Positions 38,566-46,317 of a stretch of DNA of 64,000 nucleotides are shown here, piece after piece (positions within the stretch are counted from its first letter, which is position 1; every line of letters starts with the position of its first letter). Where the stretch lies: the NCBI RefSeq assembly GCF_014779555.2, contig NZ_CP094357.1, positions 620,001 to 684,000 of the forward strand, read 5' to 3'. The stretch is from Lysobacter capsici (lineage in GTDB: Bacteria > Pseudomonadota > Gammaproteobacteria > Xanthomonadales > Xanthomonadaceae). The notes under the pieces were generated by a model. That model had not been told where the DNA came from, ran no database searches, and saw nothing but the letters and a program-made list of their open reading frames with translations. A program made the translations under genes and the position numbers.

Positions 38566-39093
38566 TCAGCGGGGCGTTTCCGCGATCTCAAGCGATGTCA
38601 CGCAATCGCGCTTGGAGCCATCGGCGGAAAAACCGACGGACATTCCCTCGCCGGTTGCCGTGTAGATGCCCGTGCGTTGGTAGTAATCCATCCGCGATGG
38701 GTCGGGTCGCGCGATCGCAATGGCTTGCTTGACCGGGAAGCACGGCTCGCTGCTCAACTCCACCAGCATGTGGCGCTCGTCATCCAGGCGTAGATAGCGA
38801 CGGACCACATAACCGTCGCGCAGCGTCGCCGGATTCTGCGTGGCGATTCGATCTATCCCACTCGCGTCATCGGTGGCACCGAAGTGGCCGTGCAACGCTC
38901 GGTCCAGACGATCGAACCCGGCGGGGCCCTCACGAAGAGGGAGTGTCAGGAGGCTCTCGGCATGAAGATCGGATAGCGTTTCGCGCCGTATCGCTCTGGT
39001 ATCCGAGCAAGCCGATACGAAGCAGGCGATGACGAGCGTCGACGAAATCCTAGTGTATGAATGCCTGACAAAGCCACATGTTTTCAACATCAA
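38566..39093 (-). CDS. Lipoprotein, putative toxin-immunity family (paralogue 2)
   Basis: 175 residues. Lipobox FVSAC (C29). Mature part shares the layout of the 37874 lipoprotein: GPAGFDRLDRAL, NPATLRDGYVV, SEPCFPVKQAIAI, DCVTSLEIAE. It is on the opposite strand, convergent with paralogue 1 and divergent from the 39200 lipoprotein across a short AT-rich gap that probably has both promoters. Likely orphan immunity protein (inferred). Confidence 0.65.
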   Translation of the reverse strand: MMLKTCGFVRHSYTRISSTLVIACFVSACSDTRAIRRETLSDLHAESLLTLPLREGPAGFDRLDRALHGHFGATDDASGIDRIATQNPATLRDGYVVRRYLRLDDERHMLVELSSEPCFPVKQAIAIARPDPSRMDYYQRTGIYTATGEGMSVGFSADGSKRDCVTSLEIAETPR

Positions 39094-39199
39094 TCCTCGG
39101 CTTTTTTCTGATCCGGCGCATAAGGTCTACGGCGGTCGTTGTTTATCACATGATGGCTCGCTTATGCTCAGCGCATCCTCTCTGCGTGCGGTGCAAGCA

Positions 39200-39883
39200 A
39201 TGCGCAACTTCCAGTTCCGCTGTGTCGCCGCAGCTATTCGGCCCTACGCAATCGCGCCCGCATTGATTGTGCTCAATGTCCTCGCGGTCAGCGCTTGCGC
39301 CCATGGCCCGACACCACCGCACACCACCGTTACCGCCCAGGAGCCTCATGGCATGACGTCGAACGAGCACTATCGGATCAGCGACGCCTCGGAGTACCCC
39401 ACATTGCCGCCCGAAGAGGTTGGGTTGAGGGTGTTGAAGCTATTGGGGGAACTGCCTTCCCTGAAGAGGGTGACGGCGCAGCAGGTAATCGAAAAAACCG
39501 GGCTTCCCCTTAGGCTGGCTCCAGCAGCCGGCGTTTATGGGTTTACGGTTCGCATGCCTGATTCGGGATGGCTCTACATGGTGACGTTCGAGCCGGCCGG
39601 CGACCACTTCAAAGAGAGGCTGTCCTACGAGGTACGCAATCCCGCTAACCGCAGCGGCGCGGACATGACCCCCGTATGCAAGCTCGACTTCGATGCCTAT
39701 GCCGACGCACTGAAACGGGCCGGTTATAGTGTCGGCGAGAATCGCAATGAAATCGGAATGCTGGAGGAATACGTCTTCCATCGCGAGAATTGGACGATTC
39801 GTATAGGAACCAGAATACGATCCGTGAAAGATATCGATTCGCTCGCATGTGTTGAGCGTCTGACCGCTTATCCGACGGATTGA
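39200..39883 (+). CDS. Lipoprotein, probable immunity protein of the downstream effector
   Basis: 227 residues from ATG 39200, a start that gives a lipoprotein signal with lipobox LAVSAC (C33). The mature part has no known motif. It ends 3 bases before the XVIPCD effector begins, so the two form a tight pair. Xanthomonadaceae killing effectors are generally encoded next to a lipoprotein inhibitor (X-Tfi) that protects the producer in the periplasm; assignment is by position. Confidence 0.72.
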   Translation: MRNFQFRCVAAAIRPYAIAPALIVLNVLAVSACAHGPTPPHTTVTAQEPHGMTSNEHYRISDASEYPTLPPEEVGLRVLKLLGELPSLKRVTAQQVIEKTGLPLRLAPAAGVYGFTVRMPDSGWLYMVTFEPAGDHFKERLSYEVRNPANRSGADMTPVCKLDFDAYADALKRAGYSVGENRNEIGMLEEYVFHRENWTIRIGTRIRSVKDIDSLACVERLTAYPTD

Positions 39884-39886
39884 TCC

Positions 39887-41695
39887 ATGGCTAGACCGAA
39901 TAAGCAACTATCCGATGCCGTGGATCGGCTATCGGATGATCCGCACGCCGCCCGCGACCATATCTCTCAGTTGCGCAATGCGCTCGCGTCGGACAGCGAA
40001 TTGCTGGATCGCATGAACGACGAGGCCAAAAAGGGGCATATCAAGGCATTCGTCATCGGGGAGAAAGGGCCGGCGGGGTACTACGACATCCATTCGGGTG
40101 CTGTGACATTGCCCGCCGTTAGCTTTCGTCCAGCGGGCGCCTCTGCTTCGGAAGATCTGGTCGCTGCTTTGAAACTACAGGACATGTCGGTAAGGTTCGG
40201 CAATAGCGTCTATGCAGATACATCGGGCCATAAAATCCCTGTGTCGCAAGAAATGCTCGGGAACTTGCAGCGCGCGATAAACGACTCCCCGGTGTTGGCA
40301 GCGCAAATGAAAGCGGCGGTAAGCGCCGTGCCGGATCCGCACTTGATCAAATTCGAAATTCTGGATGCCGGGTTTGGCGCGGGTGCGACTTATGACGGAG
40401 ACAGCAAATCGATCAGCATTCCGGCTGCACGTTTGCAAAATACGTCCGCCAGCAATAGTGAGGGGTTCGACCCGTTTTCCATGGTCTACACGCTTGCGCA
40501 TGAAACCCGGCATGGGTTCAACCACGCGGCAAAGCGACAAGCCTATGATGTATTCGATCGCGAGGTCCGCGAGATCGCGCGCGACAGGAACCCTATCAAT
40601 GACTACACCGTCCCGATCGGAAGACTGATCGGCGCGGGTCGGCAGGACGAGGCCAAGGCCGAGATTGCCGGATGGAACGCCGTGGTCAGCATGGTGAAGC
40701 AAGTCAATCCAGAGGCAGAACTGGATGCCATGGGACGGGTAAATAACATACGAGGCCATTTATTCGTCGCCAAGAACGACGCCACACTCAAGTTTGAGGG
40801 GCGCCCAGGGCTGGCATTCGGACCTGAACTCAGCCTCGAGCCGACCGAGGCCAACATCGAAACTCTTGGCAAGAACTATTTCGACCGATTTCCGGCAGGA
40901 ACACCGGGCAAGACGGCTCGCGAAGTATCCACGCTCGGTCCCCACAGAGAGGCCGACTACGCCAACTACTACGGCCGCAATGCGATCGAGCGACTCATAA
41001 CGATCGACAGGAAGCATGCGCGCGCAATCGACGGAGTCGAGCCGCAGATGCATATCGATATGGCGGCTTTGCGGCTCAACGAGCGCTTGATCGAGCGACT
41101 GGGGTTGGAGATAGACCCGCATCCGGAGCAGCGGCAGGCCTACTACGACACCAGCCGGTCGCCACCTGCACTCCAGCACTTCGATCACACCAAGACGGGG
41201 CGCAGTTTGAACCAGCATGTGCCCATCGATGCGGCTGTTCTGGCGGACGATCCTGTCGCTGTAGGCCGCGAGCGTTTGACGCCGAGGGAGCAAGGGCATC
41301 CAGATCACGGCTTGTATTCCCAGATTGCGACCCAGGTCCGACAACAGGATCAACAGCACGGCCGCCAGTGGGACGAAACCAGCGAGCGCATGACCGCTAG
41401 CTTGTTGGTCCTGGCGAAGGAAAATGGTTTGTCGCAAGTGGATCACGTGGTTTTCAGCACCAATAAGGAACGCGTCGTCGCGGGCGAGAACGTCTTCGTC
41501 GTACAAGGTCGGCTCGACGACCCGGCGCATCTGCGGGCGCATATGAAAACGGACGAGGCTGTTCGTACGCCGGAGGCGGTTTCGTTGGAAAAAGTAGAGG
41601 CGATTAACGAGCGTATGGCCCGACAGACGGCGCAGGCTCAGGCGCTGGGGCAGATGCCGGAGGAAGCGCCCAAGGGGCCGGGCATGGGGCGATGA
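39887..41695 (+). CDS. Putative type IV secretion effector: HExxH protease-like domain plus XVIPCD tail
   Basis: 602 residues, no signal peptide. N-terminal region to about 290 has LAHETRHGF, an HExxH zinc motif (H205, E206, H209), and a downstream DEAKAEIAGWN that may give the third ligand. The C-terminal about 138 residues match the XVIPCD secretion signal: GHPDHGLYSQI, LSQVDHVVFSTN, NVFVVQGRLDDPAHLR, then a Gln-rich tail. XVIPCD proteins are recruited by VirD4 of the bacterial-killing type IV system. No virB/virD4 genes are in this window. The upstream lipoprotein is the likely immunity partner. Confidence 0.82.
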   Translation: MARPNKQLSDAVDRLSDDPHAARDHISQLRNALASDSELLDRMNDEAKKGHIKAFVIGEKGPAGYYDIHSGAVTLPAVSFRPAGASASEDLVAALKLQDMSVRFGNSVYADTSGHKIPVSQEMLGNLQRAINDSPVLAAQMKAAVSAVPDPHLIKFEILDAGFGAGATYDGDSKSISIPAARLQNTSASNSEGFDPFSMVYTLAHETRHGFNHAAKRQAYDVFDREVREIARDRNPINDYTVPIGRLIGAGRQDEAKAEIAGWNAVVSMVKQVNPEAELDAMGRVNNIRGHLFVAKNDATLKFEGRPGLAFGPELSLEPTEANIETLGKNYFDRFPAGTPGKTAREVSTLGPHREADYANYYGRNAIERLITIDRKHARAIDGVEPQMHIDMAALRLNERLIERLGLEIDPHPEQRQAYYDTSRSPPALQHFDHTKTGRSLNQHVPIDAAVLADDPVAVGRERLTPREQGHPDHGLYSQIATQVRQQDQQHGRQWDETSERMTASLLVLAKENGLSQVDHVVFSTNKERVVAGENVFVVQGRLDDPAHLRAHMKTDEAVRTPEAVSLEKVEAINERMARQTAQAQALGQMPEEAPKGPGMGR

Positions 41696-41943
41696 CGGTA
41701 CTGCGCTATCAGGAGGGCCAAGAGGTTCGGCTGGGCGACAGTGTTCGCTGGGAAAGCGATGCGCATAGCATGGTCGTGGTCATGATCGCCGAGCAGACGG
41801 TGCTGCCTGGCTAGATCGCAGCGGATTGGGCGTATCTGCTACACGGCTGCATGATCGAGGTCGCTGCGTTTGGACTATTCCATTACGATGCCGAAGGATT
41901 CGCGCAGGACGAAAATCGCTTATTGCTCGCTCGGACGACCTGA
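41692..41943 (+). pseudogene. Small gene with in-frame amber codon
   Basis: ATG 41692 overlaps the effector stop (ATGA). It reads 40 codons (MTVLRYQEGQEVRLGDSVRW...) to TAG 41812-41814, then the same frame continues cleanly for 42 more codons (AADWAYLLHGCMIEVAAFGLF...) to TGA 41941-41943, which overlaps the next ATG. The two halves read as one 83-residue protein with a single stop, so either a fresh nonsense mutation or suppression. Probably an accessory or immunity-like gene of the effector operon; family not named. Confidence 0.7.
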
Positions 41944-42635
41944 TGAAACCGGATCAAGCCGAATTTTTCGCCGCGCAAGGTTACTTGCGGTTGGATGCCT
42001 TCCATCCGAAGAGCCGGATGGCGGCGATCAGGCGGAGCGTGCTTGATGAGATGAAGCGGTTGTCGGCTAGGACCGGCCTGACGAAGTCGTTGCGGCAACT
42101 TCCGTTCTTTCAGCAGATCGGCAAGCTCTCCGCGCTCGTGGATGTCCCGGGGCTGCACGATGCGCTGGCGACGCCGGAGCTCATCGAATTCATATCCCGA
42201 TTGGGCGGTCAGGCATTGACGCCCAGCCAAGGCACTCAGCTGTTGCTGTCGCCGCCGAACCAAGGCGATTGGACCTTGAACGGCCTGAACTGGCACGTGG
42301 ACGTAACGGCCGATCCGCCGCATCGGCTTGCCGGCATTCAAGCGTTCTTCTTGATCGACGATGTGTCGCCCCACGGCGGCGCGACGCTCGCGCTGGCGGG
42401 GTCGCATCGGCTCGATCCATCTGGACCCGGTTCCGCCTCCGCGCTGCGCAAGTTGTTGAGGACTTCGGCCGATCTGGCGCGCGATCTTCACGGATCGGGC
42501 GTTTCCATCATCGAAATGTCAGGTCGGGCGGGTGACATTTGTCTGATGGACATGCGGCTTTTGCACACGCCGTCGATCAACGCGAGCAAGCATCTGCGAA
42601 TGATGGCGACGTGCCGTTGTTTTCCGCGCGCTTGA
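41943..42635 (+). CDS. Phytanoyl-CoA dioxygenase (PhyH) family protein
   Basis: 230 residues. Fe(II)/2-oxoglutarate oxygenase fold: WHVDV gives the H-x-D pair and RLLHTPSIN the distal histidine; a C-terminal arginine for 2-oxoglutarate is likely in HLRMMATCR. Substrate unknown; family members hydroxylate lipids, antibiotics and small metabolites. ATG 41943 overlaps the stop of the broken gene upstream (TGATG). Confidence 0.82.
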   Translation: MKPDQAEFFAAQGYLRLDAFHPKSRMAAIRRSVLDEMKRLSARTGLTKSLRQLPFFQQIGKLSALVDVPGLHDALATPELIEFISRLGGQALTPSQGTQLLLSPPNQGDWTLNGLNWHVDVTADPPHRLAGIQAFFLIDDVSPHGGATLALAGSHRLDPSGPGSASALRKLLRTSADLARDLHGSGVSIIEMSGRAGDICLMDMRLLHTPSINASKHLRMMATCRCFPRA

Positions 42636-42804
42636 TGATACTTTTGCCCGGCGCTCGCCCGGGCCCCGTTTAATCATGTGATCGGGCATGCGCAGGCGCC
42701 ATGAGACGATCGTGCATACGCTTCGTGGCAGGCAGGGCGTCGATGCGGTCCGGCGCGCTGCGCGACTTGAATGCACGTATCCACCTGAAACCAGGAGAAC
42801 GGTC

Positions 42805-43299
42805 ATGGTCAGCAAGAACGCGATCAGCAAGAACACGGTTTGTCTGTGGTACGACGGCGCCGCCCTGGAGGCCGCGACGTTCTACGCGCAGACGTTTCCG
42901 GACAGCGCGGTGGGCGCGGTGCATCGCGCGCCCGGCGATTATCCCGACGGCAAGCAGGGCGATGTGCTGACGGTCGAGTTCACGGTGATGGGAATTCCGT
43001 GCATCGGCTTGAACGGCGGGCCCATGTTCAAGCACACCGAGGCGTTCTCGTTTCAGGTCGCGACCGACGATCAGGCCGAAACCGATCGCTTGTGGAATGC
43101 GATCGTCGGCAACGGCGGCAAGGAAAGCGAGTGCGGCTGGTGCAAGGACAAGTGGGGGCTGTCGTGGCAGATCACCCCACGTGTGCTGACGCAGGCGTTC
43201 ACAAATCCGGATAAGCAGGTGGCCAAGCGCGCGTTCGACGCCATGATGAAGATGCAGAAGATCGATATCGCGACGATCGAGGCCGCGGTGCGCGGCTGA
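42805..43299 (+). CDS. VOC superfamily protein, PhnB type
   Basis: 164 residues from ATG 42805 (the frame extends upstream but ATG 42805 has a good GGAG site and fits the family). PhnB-like landmarks: CLWYDGAALEAATFYAQTFPDS, GLNGGPMFKHTEAFSFQV, CGWCKDKWGLSWQITP. These metal-binding beta-alpha-beta-beta-beta proteins include PhnB; this clade is also annotated as 3-demethylubiquinone methyltransferase-like, which lacks support. No phosphonate genes are nearby. Confidence 0.8.
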   Translation: MVSKNAISKNTVCLWYDGAALEAATFYAQTFPDSAVGAVHRAPGDYPDGKQGDVLTVEFTVMGIPCIGLNGGPMFKHTEAFSFQVATDDQAETDRLWNAIVGNGGKESECGWCKDKWGLSWQITPRVLTQAFTNPDKQVAKRAFDAMMKMQKIDIATIEAAVRG

Positions 43300-43551
43300 T
43301 CCGGTACGCGCGACGGTGGTGCGCGAGGCCGCGATTGAACCGCGGTTTCGCGCCGGAGCCGGCGGCAATTTCGGATTCGCCGAACCATGGGATGCGGCCT
43401 GGGCTGCGTCCCGGTGGTGTGCGACGCGCTCGTCGTACCTGCGGCGTAACCCCGATTCCCGCGCCTTGACTGGTTGGACGCGCGGCTGTCTTGACCCTGT
43501 CATGCCCGTGGCATCGAATCCGCGGAACGGCTCAAGCGCCGGGAGACGAGC

Positions 43552-44226
43552 ATGGCTCCGTTCCGCATTCCAGTCTCATGCCGGGTTTCGGCCGTTTCGC
43601 CCGTGTTTGTCCGGTATTTGACCTGGCTTGTGTTCTTGCTGGCGGCGTGCCCGGTGTTCGCGAGTGAACAGGCTACGCAGTGGCGGGTGGTCAGCGACAA
43701 GGATGGCATCCGGCTGGAGGCGAGGCGGATTCCCGGCGAGCGCTTCGATGAGCTTCGTGTCACCACGTCGCTGAAGGCTTCGCCGAAGACGATCGCCGAC
43801 TATCTGCTCGGAAAGTATCTCGACGAGAAGAACAAGAACATCAGCCGGACCTTTATCCAGCGCGGACCGGACATGGCGCTGTGGTCCGATGTGCTCAGCA
43901 CCTCGGTCGCCAGCGATCGTTGCTATTCCATGCGCTTCGAGCGGCACGCGCTGGCCAACGGCGCGATGCGGGTGACGTTCGTGTCGCTCGACTATGCCGG
44001 CCGCAAGCCGATGCCGGACTGCATCGCCTTGCGCGCGCGCGGCGAGTGGATCATGACGCCGACCGGCGCCGGCACGCGCTTGACCTACGCCTCGCTGACC
44101 GACATCGGCGGCAGCGGGCCGGCGTTCCTGGTGCATCGTTCGCTTGCTTCCGCCGCCGTCTCCAGCGTGCGCAAGGTGGTCGCGGGCTCATCGGGATTGG
44201 CGCTGCCTCGGGGCATCGGCGACTGA
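43552..44226 (+). CDS. START-domain lipid-binding-like exported protein
   Basis: 224 residues. Signal peptide with cleavage near VFA-S (residues 1-37). The mature part is a START/SRPBCC fold (WRVVSDKDGIRLEARRIPG, then KASPKTIADYLL, DMALWSDVLST). START domains hold a lipid or hydrophobic ligand in a deep pocket. Ligand unknown; in the periplasm a lipid carrier role is possible. Confidence 0.72.
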   Translation: MAPFRIPVSCRVSAVSPVFVRYLTWLVFLLAACPVFASEQATQWRVVSDKDGIRLEARRIPGERFDELRVTTSLKASPKTIADYLLGKYLDEKNKNISRTFIQRGPDMALWSDVLSTSVASDRCYSMRFERHALANGAMRVTFVSLDYAGRKPMPDCIALRARGEWIMTPTGAGTRLTYASLTDIGGSGPAFLVHRSLASAAVSSVRKVVAGSSGLALPRGIGD

Positions 44227-44283
44227 GCGCAGGCGATCCGATCCGCATTCGGATCGAAAACCGTCGCGAATCGGAACCGAACG

Positions 44284-45810
44284 TCAGCGTGCGGGTTCGC
44301 CGAACCATCGGGCCGCGGCCTGCGCGGCCTGCTCATGATCGGCCGCGCGCTCGCCCGCCCAGGCGACGAAGCCATCCGGGCGCACGAGTACGGCGCTCAC
44401 ACCGAGCCGGTCCTTGGCGTCGCTGGCGACATACGCGATGCGCTCGCTCCAGCGCTGTGCGAGCGCGTGCAACCGCGCATCGGCGTCGAAGTCCAGCAGC
44501 AGGCCCTTGCCGTTGCGCAGCAGTTCGCCGAGCCGGGTTCCATCGGTCAGCTCGAAGTCGGGAGCGCTGCGCCCCACCAGCGGATGGCTGTCGCCCAGAT
44601 CGTAGCGAAGGCCGACGCCCCACACGCGTTCGGCGAAATAGGTGGCGCCGTCGCCCGTGTCGATGAGGTCACGGACGATGGCCTCAAGCGCGCGCGTACT
44701 CGGGCTGGGCCGCATCAGCGCGACTTGGGCGCGCGACCAGTCGAGAACCTGCGCGCCCACCGGATGGCGTTCGCTGAAATAGCTGTCGAGCAGGTCGGCC
44801 GGCGCGTCGCCGCGAATCGTCGCGGCGAGCTTCCATCCCAGGTTCATCGCATCGTCGAGACCGAGGTTGAGCCCCTGGCCGCCCAGGGGCGAATGGATGT
44901 GCGCGGCGTCGCCGGCGAGCAGCACCCGTCCGTTGCGATACGCCGTCGCCTGATAGGTGCGATCGGTCCAGGTCGTGGCGAGTTGCAGCGCGGTTACCTC
45001 GACGTCGATACCGGAGACCCGGCGCACTACCGCCTGCACGTGTTCCAGCGTGATCGGCTGGGTCCGGTGATACGCGCCGCCATCGAAATCGACCATCGCG
45101 ATGATGCCGGGCGGCTGATAGGTGTACATGCCGGTCGCGGTGTAATGGCGGCCCGGGCGCAGTTTGTCCGCGTCGGCCAACGCCACTTGAACCGAATAGC
45201 CGGTGAATTCCGGATCGGTGCCGACGAACGCAATGCCGGCCAACTTGCGCACCGTGCTGCGCCCGCCGTCGCAACCGACCAGCCAGCGTGCGCGAAACGT
45301 CTCATCGCCGGCGCGAACGGTCACTTCGTCGTCCGACGCTTCGATGCCGTCGACGCCCAGGCCGCGCCGGATCTCGACGCCCATGGCTTCGGCGCGAGCG
45401 GCCAGGACGGTTTCGAGGTGCTCCATGGTGATCGCCATATTGGTGCCGGCTGGGCCCGGCAGGCGATACGGCCACTTGGAGGTGTCGATGTTGTCGAGGA
45501 AGAACTGGATGCCGGCGAAGTGGCCGCCCGGCCGCCGCGCCTGCTGCATCCAATGCGCGCCGCCGGAAGCGTTGCGCGCATCGTCTTTTGCCGACGGCGG
45601 CATCGCGATGTCGTCGAGCAAGCCGCGGCGATAACACGCTTCGATGGTCGGCGCCGACAGGCCGCGCATGCCGAACGGGAGTCGCTTCAACGGTGAGTGG
45701 GGGTCTTGAGCCTGTTCCAGCGCCAGGACCGACAGGCCGGCGAGGCGAAGCTCGCAGGCGAGGAACAAGCCGACGGGGCCGGCACCGGCGATCACGACGT
45801 CGTAGATCAA
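44284..45810 (-). CDS. FAD-dependent monooxygenase, aromatic hydroxylase type
   Basis: 508 residues. FAD-binding GAGPVGLFLACELRLAG (9-25), DG motif GCDGGRSTVR and GDAAHIHSPLGGQGLN typical of PheA/TfdB and Rox-like hydroxylases. The last 100 residues form the thioredoxin-like extra domain of that group (RSAPDFELTDG). Family members hydroxylate phenols, polyketides or rifampin. No biosynthetic cluster surrounds it. Start ATG 45810. Confidence 0.85.
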   Translation of the reverse strand: MIYDVVIAGAGPVGLFLACELRLAGLSVLALEQAQDPHSPLKRLPFGMRGLSAPTIEACYRRGLLDDIAMPPSAKDDARNASGGAHWMQQARRPGGHFAGIQFFLDNIDTSKWPYRLPGPAGTNMAITMEHLETVLAARAEAMGVEIRRGLGVDGIEASDDEVTVRAGDETFRARWLVGCDGGRSTVRKLAGIAFVGTDPEFTGYSVQVALADADKLRPGRHYTATGMYTYQPPGIIAMVDFDGGAYHRTQPITLEHVQAVVRRVSGIDVEVTALQLATTWTDRTYQATAYRNGRVLLAGDAAHIHSPLGGQGLNLGLDDAMNLGWKLAATIRGDAPADLLDSYFSERHPVGAQVLDWSRAQVALMRPSPSTRALEAIVRDLIDTGDGATYFAERVWGVGLRYDLGDSHPLVGRSAPDFELTDGTRLGELLRNGKGLLLDFDADARLHALAQRWSERIAYVASDAKDRLGVSAVLVRPDGFVAWAGERAADHEQAAQAAARWFGEPAR

Positions 45811-46317
45811 GGGGGAGTCCTCGCGCGGGTGGCGGGTGTGTTGCGGGGGGCGAATGCGGTGCCGCTTTGTTGACGATGCGGCGATTGGCTCGCCCGTTGC
45901 CTGGGTAGTTTAGTGGCGGTTTGGGCGTGGAAGGATGCCGAATCGGGTTTCTGGCGGGGGTGTGGGAAGGCGGGCGGTGTTGGGTTGCGCCGTGGTTTCG
46001 GTGGCTGTGGGTGAGGTGGTGGTTGGGGCGTTGCGATTTGGGGCTAAAAGCGAATCCCCCCTCCCCCCCTTTTCCAAAGGGGGGAACAGCAACGGCAGTT
46101 TCAAAAAGGAGAAATGGCAGCGGCAATGGCGATAGGGACAGCCACGATGACTGCGACAGCAGCAGCAGCAACAGCAACAACAACAGCAACAGCAACAACA
46201 GCAACAACAGCAATGGCAGAAACGAACGGAACATTGCCCCCTTTAAAAAAGGGGGCTGGCGCCTGCGTTGCTTGCTTCAGGTTGATACGGCTGCGCCGGG
46301 GGACTTGCTCCACCCGC
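45811..46317. repeat. Composite repeat: C/G palindromes around a CAR trinucleotide array
   Basis: The 507-base gap between the monooxygenase and the convergent glycoside-hydrolase gene. 46064-46084 is a CCCCCC-TTTTCCAAA-GGGGGG palindrome; 46155-46216 is a CAG/CAA array with over 18 triplets; 46235-46257 is CCCCCTTTAAAAAAGGGGG. The same kind of palindrome brackets the minisatellite at 9105-9498. Long Leu- or Gln/Thr-rich frames here are products of the repeat, not genes. Confidence 0.78.

Noticed and set aside
45302-46234. Minus-strand frame beginning with a run of leucines
   Set aside because: The Leu run is the complement of the CAG/CAA array; the rest is antisense-frame sequence of the monooxygenase gene.
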